The translations under genes and the position numbers were made by a program. The notes below the pieces were generated by a model. It saw only the letters and a program-made list of their open reading frames with translations, was not told the DNA's origin and did not search any database. Source: an uncultured Eubacteriales bacterium (GTDB lineage: Bacteria; Bacillota; Clostridia; Oscillospirales; CAG-272). From it: a stretch of 5,094 nucleotides of DNA. The stretch covers positions 1-5,094 of the forward strand of contig CABPZV010000153.1 in NCBI GenBank assembly GCA_902462015.1, written 5' to 3'. Shown here piece by piece: positions 1 to 4,488 of this stretch. How positions within the stretch are numbered: position 1 is the stretch's first letter; every line of letters starts with the position of its first letter.

Positions 1-1
1 C

Positions 2-1441
2 AAATTAAAGATGTTCGATTGGAATGCTGAGTTTGGCAACCGAAAGTTTGATGCAATTATCGGTAATCCGCCCTATATTCGTGTGCAGAATATGGTGCAC
101 TATTCCCGAGAAGAGTATGTTTTTTATAAGAGCAGCCATTCTCCCTATGTAACCGCACAAACTGATACGCTCGATAAGTATTATCTGTTTATTGAAAAAG
201 GACTTGCACTGTTAAACGATGGCGGAATGTTGGGTTATATCGTCCCGCACAAGTTTATGAATATCAAGTCAGGCGCTAAATTGAGAGAATTGCTTTCTTC
301 TAATTCCAGCGTTAAGAAAATTCTGCATTTCGGAACTCATCAAGTTTTTGAAAACAGAAGCACTTACACCTGCATCTTGGTATTATCTAAGCAAGGCCAT
401 GAAGAATTCCAAATTGGTTTTGTTCAGGATTGGAATCGGTTCTTATTCAATCATGATACAGAATGCTTGACCTATCCGGCTGCTTATATCAGTGGTCAGC
501 CGTGGTCGTTCTTGCCGCAAAATATCGTTGCACATTTGGAAGAGATTTCGCAATCTTGCGTTTCCCTTTCCACTTTGGTCGACATTTTTGTTGGTGTTCA
601 AACAAGTGCTGACCAAATCTATATCATTCACGCTGATCGTGAAGACGAGAATTTCATTTACTCGCACGATAGACAGGGGCGTGAGTTCCAGATAGAGAAA
701 GGAATTCTGCGTAAAAGTATATATGACACACAACTTGTCAGTTACGAGAAAATTGAAGCAAATAGCTACATCATATTCCCGTACAAGGCGGTAAACGGAA
801 GACCGGTTCTATATAGTTTAGCAGAAATGACAGAGGATTTCCCTCATGCGTTAGCATATTTGAATCGCTTCAAAGATAAGCTGGATGAACGCAATATGCC
901 TGGACGCACGACTGAAAATTGGTTTGCGTTCGGACGCAGTCAATCTTTAAGACGTTTCCTTGCAGGAGAACATCTCGTTTGGCCTGTGCTTTCTACAAGC
1001 TCAAATTATGTCTATGATAATGACATGGTTGTCTTTACAGGTGGAGGAAATGGTCCTTTCTATGGTATAGAAAAGAAAGCTACTTCTCAGGAATCCATTT
1101 TCTATATCCAGGCAATTTTGAACCATTGGCTAATGGAACTCCTTGTAAAAAGTAGAGCAAGCACCTTTAGGGGAGATTACTATTCTCATGGAAAGCAGTT
1201 TATTGCTACCCTGCCTATTTACAAGATTGATTTTGAAAATCCTACTGAAGTTGCCAAGCATCAGCAGATTGTTGAGATGGTGCAAAACATCATGCAGTTA
1301 AAAGAGCAATTAGCTTCTGCGCCTAACGCCACTCGTCGTACAGTTTTGGAACACTCCATCACAGCAATCAACGCTGAACTAAATAGCGTAATTGATGAGC
1401 TTTATCAGGTAGAATCTCAGGAAGTCGAGGAACAGGTATGA
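2..1441 (+). CDS. Eco57I/TaqI-like N6-adenine DNA methyltransferase, C-terminal part (5' end outside window; possible type IIG restriction-methylation enzyme)
   Basis: The reading frame is open to the left edge, so the ATG at 11 is an internal Met and not the start; about 479 C-terminal residues are visible. Counting from that Met, the catalytic motif IV NPPY is at residues 19-22 (bases 65-76), in the context FDAIIGNPPYIR, which is diagnostic of amino-methyltransferases acting on adenine N6. It is followed by the family's post-motif block LFIEKGLALLNDGGMLGYIV (about 59-78) and a VFENRSTYTCILVLSK strand block (about 112-127). Residues about 195-400 resemble the TaqI-type target-recognition region, and the last ~60 residues are helical and probably coiled coil. 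SAM-binding motifs X and I and any nuclease domain would lie upstream and cannot be seen. In Eco57I-type type IIG enzymes this half is fused behind a PD-(D/E)XK nuclease, which the downstream companion methylase makes plausible. A stand-alone methyltransferase or a PglX-like protein is not excluded. Its stop overlaps the next start (ATGA, 1438-1441), so the two are translated together. Confidence 0.88.
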   Translation, partial: KLKMFDWNAEFGNRKFDAIIGNPPYIRVQNMVHYSREEYVFYKSSHSPYVTAQTDTLDKYYLFIEKGLALLNDGGMLGYIVPHKFMNIKSGAKLRELLSSNSSVKKILHFGTHQVFENRSTYTCILVLSKQGHEEFQIGFVQDWNRFLFNHDTECLTYPAAYISGQPWSFLPQNIVAHLEEISQSCVSLSTLVDIFVGVQTSADQIYIIHADREDENFIYSHDRQGREFQIEKGILRKSIYDTQLVSYEKIEANSYIIFPYKAVNGRPVLYSLAEMTEDFPHALAYLNRFKDKLDERNMPGRTTENWFAFGRSQSLRRFLAGEHLVWPVLSTSSNYVYDNDMVVFTGGGNGPFYGIEKKATSQESIFYIQAILNHWLMELLVKSRASTFRGDYYSHGKQFIATLPIYKIDFENPTEVAKHQQIVEMVQNIMQLKEQLASAPNATRRTVLEHSITAINAELNSVIDELYQVESQEVEEQV

Positions 1442-3066
1442 AACCGATTGAAGGATATAACAAATTAAGAGGCGGATACTATACCCCCGACAAAATTTCT
1501 GAATTTATTGCAGAATGGGCCATCCGTAAAACATCTGATTCTGTTTTAGAGCCAAGCTGCGGTGATGGTAGTTTTTTGAGTGCCATAACCACTCGTTATA
1601 AAGAGTTGGGAGCTACGGATGAGCAAATTCGGAACAACGTACTTGGAATTGAATTGGATGAGGTTGAGGCTGAAAAGTCGGCACAATATGGCACAACTGT
1701 GGTATGTAAAGACTTTTTCACATACTATCAAGAGAATATCGAAGATCAAACTCAATTCGATGTGATTGTTGGGAATCCACCTTTCATTCGCTATCAGCAC
1801 TTTACAGAGGAATATCGTAAAATCGCATTTGCTTTGATGAACAAACATGGGTTTCAACCCAATCGCCTAACGAACATTTGGCTCCCATTTTTAGTGCTTT
1901 CTTGCAAGGCATTAAAGCCAACTGGTCGTGTTGGAATGGTTATTCCCGCTGAACTGTTCCAAGTTGACTACGCTGCTGAAGCAAGGCAGTTCCTCAGTAC
2001 GTTTTTTGATAAGCTAACACTCGTTACATTTAAACGACTGGTCTTTGATGACATACAGCAGGAAGTTATTCTTCTGCTGGGTGAAAGAGGCTGCGATAAG
2101 CATGGTATTCGTGTTGTAGAACTGGATGACATGGCAGATTTGATTGCACAGGGCCAAACATGTTTAGAGAATACCGAGCTAAAGGAACTCGATCATAGCC
2201 GTGACAAATGGGTAAAATACTATTTATCCAACGAAGAACTGGACTTGCTGAAACGGCTTAATAGTGATCCGAGAATTCCTAATTCAACCGATTTGTTTGA
2301 AGTGAATGTTGGTCTTGTAAGTGGCGAGAATGACTTTTTTGTCATGAACCAGGCAACGGTAGAAGAATTCAATCTTCAACAGAGTGTTATCCCTATCATT
2401 AGCCGTTCCGAGCAGTTAAAAGGTGTGCAATTAACAAATGAGGATTACAACAATCTGATTGAGTTAGGTAAAAAGGTATTTTTCTTTGCTCCCGGAAACG
2501 AGGAATTTGATGCCTTGACTGATGAACAGAAAGCATATATTCAGTGGGGCGAAGGAAAGGGCTTCAACAAAAATTATAAATGTCGCATAAGACCAAGATG
2601 GTATCATGTTTCACAGACTTGGTGTGCCGATGCTTTTCTAATTCGTCAGGCGCATTTGTATCCAAGGATGATTTTAAACGAGAAAAAAGCACTCGTTACT
2701 GATACTCTTCACAAGGTAAGATTCTTAGAGGGCATTGATGGAAAACAAGTTGCAGCGGCCTTTTTGAACACATATACGTTCGCTCTTAGTGAAACACTTG
2801 GCAGAAGTTATGGCGGAGGAGTCCTCACCTTTGAGCCAGGAGAAATGCGAAAAATTCGCATTCCTATGCAAATGGCAGACCAATTAGATCTTCAAAAGAT
2901 TGATGCTTGGCAACGCCAAGGCGAGATCGATAAGGTTTTGGAATATACAGACTCTATTTTGCTTCGCAAGGGTTTAAACTTAACAGAGCATGAAATCGAA
3001 CTGCTGCATAGTATTTGGAAAAAGATGTGTGGTAGAAGAATGACTCGAAAGAATCAAAGCGAATAA
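1438..3066 (+). CDS. N6-adenine DNA methyltransferase (Eco57I/TaqI-like class), complete
   Basis: This is a complete 542-residue SAM-dependent methyltransferase predicted to methylate adenine in a specific DNA site. The motif order fits gamma-class adenine methylases: motif X GGYYTP (12-17), motif I LEPSCGDGSFL (37-47, SAM loop), motif II GIELDE (70-75), an acidic motif III around KDFF (91-94), and catalytic motif IV NPPF (113-116) in FDVIVGNPPFIRYQ. The C-terminal half looks like a target-recognition domain with the conserved pieces VNVGLVSGENDFF (289-301), CRIRPRWY (382-389) and GRSYGGG (455-461) followed by FEPGEMRKIRIP. No nuclease motif is seen. The length is close to that of the stand-alone methylase of Eco57I, which is about 544 residues as far as I recall. 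The start at 1438 is supported by a GAGG at 1427-1430, seven bases upstream, and by the ATGA overlap with the preceding gene. A terminator lies immediately downstream, so this is the last gene of its operon. It probably protects host DNA together with, or fully on behalf of, the upstream enzyme. Confidence 0.93.
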   Translation: MKPIEGYNKLRGGYYTPDKISEFIAEWAIRKTSDSVLEPSCGDGSFLSAITTRYKELGATDEQIRNNVLGIELDEVEAEKSAQYGTTVVCKDFFTYYQENIEDQTQFDVIVGNPPFIRYQHFTEEYRKIAFALMNKHGFQPNRLTNIWLPFLVLSCKALKPTGRVGMVIPAELFQVDYAAEARQFLSTFFDKLTLVTFKRLVFDDIQQEVILLLGERGCDKHGIRVVELDDMADLIAQGQTCLENTELKELDHSRDKWVKYYLSNEELDLLKRLNSDPRIPNSTDLFEVNVGLVSGENDFFVMNQATVEEFNLQQSVIPIISRSEQLKGVQLTNEDYNNLIELGKKVFFFAPGNEEFDALTDEQKAYIQWGEGKGFNKNYKCRIRPRWYHVSQTWCADAFLIRQAHLYPRMILNEKKALVTDTLHKVRFLEGIDGKQVAAAFLNTYTFALSETLGRSYGGGVLTFEPGEMRKIRIPMQMADQLDLQKIDAWQRQGEIDKVLEYTDSILLRKGLNLTEHEIELLHSIWKKMCGRRMTRKNQSE

Positions 3067-3080
3067 AGAACTCAATTATA

Positions 3081-3118
3081 ATCCGTCGAGCAGCAACTAT
3101 CTGCTCGGCGGATTTTTT
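3081..3118 (+). terminator. Rho-independent terminator of the methyltransferase operon
   Basis: A 13-base stem starts 14 bases after the methylase stop: ATCCGTCGAGCAG (3081-3093) pairs with CTGCTCGGCGGAT (3101-3113), with one T-G wobble and a 7-base loop. Six T residues follow at 3113-3118. The stem is GC-rich and the T tract is immediate, so termination should be efficient. It separates the methyltransferase operon from the XRE operon. Confidence 0.93.
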
Positions 3119-3190
3119 ACTTATATCGAAGTGGAATTATATTGAGTTTGGTTTATAGAAATTCGACACGACTTTTATCGAAGTTGCATT
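3119..3190. repeat. Two 20-base imperfect direct repeats, period 52
   Basis: Bases 3119-3138 (ACTTATATCGAAGTGGAATT) and 3171-3190 (ACTTTTATCGAAGTTGCATT) match at 17 of 20 positions. Both carry an ACTT...AAGT half-dyad. A shorter degenerate echo, AACGTAAGTTGCGT, lies at 3201-3214. The repeats sit between the terminator and the XRE promoter, with no ORF over them. They could be upstream protein-binding sites, or decayed DNA from an earlier insertion. I do not recognise the motif. Confidence 0.5.
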
Positions 3191-3237
3191 TCCCCACTTC
3201 AACGTAAGTTGCGTAGGAATTTGTCGTTGTGTAATTT
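3159..3237. repeat. Imperfect inverted repeat in the intergenic region
   Basis: AAATTCGACACGAC (3159-3172) is nearly the reverse complement of GTCGTTGTGTAATTT (3223-3237), with one inserted base and two mismatches, enclosing about 50 bases. A shorter pair, GAAGTGG at 3128-3134 and CCACTTC at 3194-3200, lies across its left part. The arrangement could be a folded element, the remnant ends of a small mobile element, or chance. It ends 12 bases before the -35 of the XRE promoter. Confidence 0.35.
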
Positions 3238-3249
3238 CAATCCAACGAA

Positions 3250-3278
3250 TTGAATTATTCACGATTTCGTGATATAAT
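3250..3278 (+). promoter_or_regulatory. Sigma-A-type promoter of the XRE operon
   Basis: The -35 is TTGAAT (3250-3255, 4 of 6 to TTGACA), the spacer is exactly 17 bases, and the -10 is a perfect TATAAT (3273-3278). Transcription would begin near 3285, giving a leader of only about 20 bases before the XRE start. No other convincing promoter is seen for the genes to its right, so it probably serves the whole right-hand operon. Confidence 0.85.
3259..3272. promoter_or_regulatory. Putative XRE operator: 14-base dyad inside the promoter spacer
   Basis: TCACGATTTCGTGA has perfect 6-base arms (TCACGA/TCGTGA) around a TT centre. It lies wholly between the -35 and -10 hexamers and abuts the -10. With one unpaired T (3273) the symmetry extends outward to ATTAT (3254-3258) and ATAAT (3274-3278). 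A dimeric HTH protein bound here would block RNA polymerase, and the first gene downstream encodes such a protein. Autorepression is therefore the simplest reading; binding itself is inferred. Confidence 0.7.
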
Positions 3279-3291
3279 AGTTAAAAATGTT

Positions 3292-3300
3292 AGGAGGTGG
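3292..3300 (+). promoter_or_regulatory. Strong ribosome binding site that fixes the XRE start at 3307
   Basis: AGGAGGTGG lies six bases before the ATG at 3307. The frame can be read from a TTG at 3250, but that codon is part of the -35 box and lies upstream of the predicted transcript start, so it cannot be the start of this mRNA. Confidence 0.9.
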
Positions 3301-3306
3301 ATTGCC

Positions 3307-3519
3307 ATGGCCGTAACCTATAAGAAATTATTTCACTTAATGATCGACAAGGGCATGACGAATGCCGAACTAATGGAACAGGCAGGCTTTAGTGCAAATA
3401 TCATTACCCGAATCAAGCGTGACAATTATATCTCTCTCGATAGTATTGAGAAAATTTGCAAAACTCTACAATGTGGCGTTGATGACATTTTAGAGTTCAC
3501 CCCGGAGAAAGAAAAATGA
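3307..3519 (+). CDS. XRE/Cro-C1 family HTH transcriptional regulator (HTH_26-like), probable autorepressor
   Basis: This is a 70-residue protein consisting of one helix-turn-helix domain. The fold signature is VTYKKLFHLMIDKGMTNAEL, then a turn-helix EQAGFSANIITRIKR (HTH about 18-38), then SLDSIEKICKTLQCGVDDIL, the typical end of short Cro-like regulators. There is no ligand-binding or peptidase domain, so it probably acts as a simple DNA-binding dimer, like the controller proteins of R-M and other defence loci. The start at 3307 rests on the AGGAGGTGG site and the promoter position. It is the first gene of the operon and a 14-base dyad sits in its own promoter, which suggests negative autoregulation. 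Its stop overlaps the start of the next small ORF by ATGA (3516-3519). The family call is firm; the target is inferred. Confidence 0.93.
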   Translation: MAVTYKKLFHLMIDKGMTNAELMEQAGFSANIITRIKRDNYISLDSIEKICKTLQCGVDDILEFTPEKEK

Positions 3520-3650
3520 GTAATATTACAGTGGATGCACTCTTGAAGCATCTTATTCTTACAGAAACTAAGGTGCATACACGTTTGAAGCGACTTGGCG
3601 CCGCATCGTTGCCAAACTGGAAGAAATCCTGCCGCTGTGTGAACGGCTGA
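3516..3650 (+). CDS. Short ORF (44 aa), probably the 5' stub of a deleted gene
   Basis: The ORF starts at ATG 3516 inside the XRE stop (ATGA overlap) with GGAG at 3504-3507, eight bases upstream, so the start looks genuine and coupled. The first ~27 residues (MSNITVDALLKHLIL and onward to about 3596) resemble a normal N-terminus with a helical, leucine-rich character; I cannot assign a family. From about 3597 the frame runs through DNA that reads in another frame as the end of HsdS, producing a Cys/Trp-rich tail with no natural look. The simplest explanation is a deletion that joined the beginning of this gene, possibly a type I R-M gene, to the end of hsdS. Whether the 44-residue product is made or does anything is unknown. 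Confidence 0.4.
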   Translation: MSNITVDALLKHLILTETKVHTRLKRLGAASLPNWKKSCRCVNG

Positions 3651-3655
3651 AATGA
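3590..3655 (+). pseudogene. hsdS 3' remnant (C-terminus of a type I restriction specificity subunit)
   Basis: In the frame of codons 3599-3655 the sequence reads RRIVAKLEEILPLCERLK followed by TGA. This closely matches the conserved helix that closes a HsdS repeat, usually written as EQKRIVAKLEELLPLCERL. Upstream in this frame the match stops at about 3596 and a TAA occurs at 3569-3571, so the rest of the gene, including both target-recognition domains, is missing. Its TGA (3653-3655) overlaps the ribosome binding site of the zinc-ribbon gene, which suggests that an intact hsdS once sat directly upstream of that gene in the same operon. The fragment is short, but the residue pattern is distinctive. 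It has no start of its own and should be inactive. Confidence 0.65.
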
Positions 3656-3664
3656 GGTGTTTTA

Positions 3665-3934
3665 ATGAAAAATTTAGATCGTAAAGTCACACTGCTATGT
3701 CCTCTTTGCGGTAATGATCAGTTTTCATCATTGGACGAAGAGTTTGAAGATCTTCATCACGCAAGTGACGATGTACGAGTTCGTTGCTCTGATTGTGGTT
3801 CGGAATACACGAAACGAGAGTTGCTCGATAGCAATGCCGCAATAATCGATAATGCTGTAGATGAGCTTGCGCAAGATGCAGTCAAAGAACTTGAAAAAGA
3901 ATTAAAGAAAGCGATGAAAAAATGGAAGTTTTGA
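3665..3934 (+). CDS. Small zinc-ribbon protein of unknown function
   Basis: This is an 89-residue protein with two CxxC knuckles, CPLCG (Cys12, Cys15) and CSDCG (Cys41, Cys44), spaced as in a one-zinc ribbon; His31-His32 lie between them. Residues about 60-89 form a charged amphipathic helix rich in Glu and Lys (ELEKELKKAMKKWKF), which may serve for dimerisation or partner contact. There is no catalytic motif, signal peptide or membrane segment, so it is predicted to be cytoplasmic. The start is supported by GAGGTG at 3654-3659, five bases upstream. The end overlaps the membrane-protein gene by 13 bases, pointing to coordinated production and perhaps a shared complex. Zinc ribbons of this kind bind nucleic acid or protein, and I cannot tell which applies here. 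Confidence 0.85.
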   Translation: MKNLDRKVTLLCPLCGNDQFSSLDEEFEDLHHASDDVRVRCSDCGSEYTKRELLDSNAAIIDNAVDELAQDAVKELEKELKKAMKKWKF

Positions 3935-4428
3935 TTAACACATTGAAGGAAATGGTTCCTTTCATAAAAGATTGGGGTGCGCTGATCATCGCAGGTATAT
4001 CTCTGTTAGTTGCCGTCATTTCGCTGTTTAAATCTTCAAAGGCACAACGCCTCCAGAACAAGGTTAACGAACTGGAACTCAAGATTAAGCAGAATGAATT
4101 GGACAAGATAGCTAAGGAGAAGGAAGATGCGGTACTTGCGTGCGTTGAGGCAAGATTTATTACTGTAGGCAAAGGTAAGCATAGACTGAAAGTTTGGAAT
4201 TCAGGAAATGCAACCGCCTATAATGTGACTGCTCGATTTGATGGTGATGTCGGAATTATGATTATGGATCGTGAAAAGCAGCCTTTTGAAGAATTAGAGG
4301 CAAGAAAAAGCTATGAATTGATTCTAATCACACACAATGGTTCTGCATCAAAATTCAGAATAATCACTGAGTGGACAGACTCGAGCGGAAAGCAGTATAC
4401 CAAAACACAAATGGGTGATTTCTCATAA
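3922..4428 (+). CDS. Single-span membrane protein with coiled coil and C-terminal Ig-like (CARDB-like) domain
   Basis: This is a 168-residue protein of unknown function. Residues about 19-36 (GALIIAGISLLVAVISLF) form one membrane segment. The flank after it, KSSKAQRLQNK, is basic, so by the positive-inside rule the C-terminal part should be cytoplasmic. Residues about 39-69 are a Lys/Glu/Leu heptad-like coiled coil. Residues about 78-163 look like a beta-sandwich of the CARDB/Ig type, with the telltale LKVWNSGNATAYNVTARF (89-106) and alternating strands up to EWTDSSGKQY. There is no cleavable signal peptide and no enzyme motif. The ATG at 3922 lies inside the zinc-ribbon gene, with only a weak AAAGAAAG-like site upstream, so translation probably depends on coupling. 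A TTG at 3931 is a possible later start. A membrane-anchored sensor or scaffold is one possible role, but that is a guess from architecture. Confidence 0.85.
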   Translation: MEVLINTLKEMVPFIKDWGALIIAGISLLVAVISLFKSSKAQRLQNKVNELELKIKQNELDKIAKEKEDAVLACVEARFITVGKGKHRLKVWNSGNATAYNVTARFDGDVGIMIMDREKQPFEELEARKSYELILITHNGSASKFRIITEWTDSSGKQYTKTQMGDFS

Positions 4429-4475
4429 ATCGAATTTTGTTTACTTCGGATTACAAATCGTTTTTGATAATTGAG

Positions 4476-4481
4476 AGGAGG
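4476..4481 (+). promoter_or_regulatory. Perfect AGGAGG ribosome binding site for the DUF2971 gene
   Basis: AGGAGG lies seven bases before the ATG at 4489, within GAGAGGAGGG (4473-4482). It decides for the 4489 frame over the overlapping ATG at 4499. The 60-base gap after the membrane-protein gene holds no clear terminator. It has a GATAAT (4466-4471) but no well-spaced -35, so read-through from the upstream operon is the default. Confidence 0.85.
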
Positions 4482-4488
4482 GTTATCA

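Noticed and set aside
11..13. ATG at 11 as the true start of the first methyltransferase
   Set aside because: The frame is open to the edge (K-L-K before the Met) and motifs X and I, which must precede NPPY, are missing; the gene begins outside the window.
627..643. Perfect inverted repeat TTCACG-N5-CGTGAA resembling the XRE operator half-sites
   Set aside because: It is inside the first methyltransferase coding region with a different spacer length (5 instead of 2) and no promoter around it; probably chance.
443..733. Minus-strand ORF opposite the first methyltransferase, and the + strand ORF at 492-695
   Set aside because: Both are shadows of a conserved coding region; the products have no recognisable pattern.
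1546..1857. Minus-strand ORF opposite motifs I-IV of the second methyltransferase
   Set aside because: The opposite strand encodes clear catalytic motifs throughout; this frame is a shadow.
3250..3306. Upstream TTG start extending the XRE protein to 89 residues
   Set aside because: The TTG is the -35 box of the promoter and the mRNA should start near 3285; AGGAGGTGG before ATG 3307 gives the real start.
3882..4172. Minus-strand ORF across the zinc-ribbon/membrane gene junction
   Set aside because: It is rich in Ser/Leu from reverse reading of Lys/Glu codons, a typical shadow.
4430..4465. Weak hairpin (CGAATTTTG with CAAATCG) followed by five T residues after the membrane-protein gene
   Set aside because: The stem is AT-rich, bulged and has a large loop; not a credible terminator.
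4437..4471. Possible promoter for the DUF2971 gene (TTTACT or TTGTTT with GATAAT)
   Set aside because: The spacers are 20 or 23 bases and the hexamers weak; not enough to call an independent promoter.
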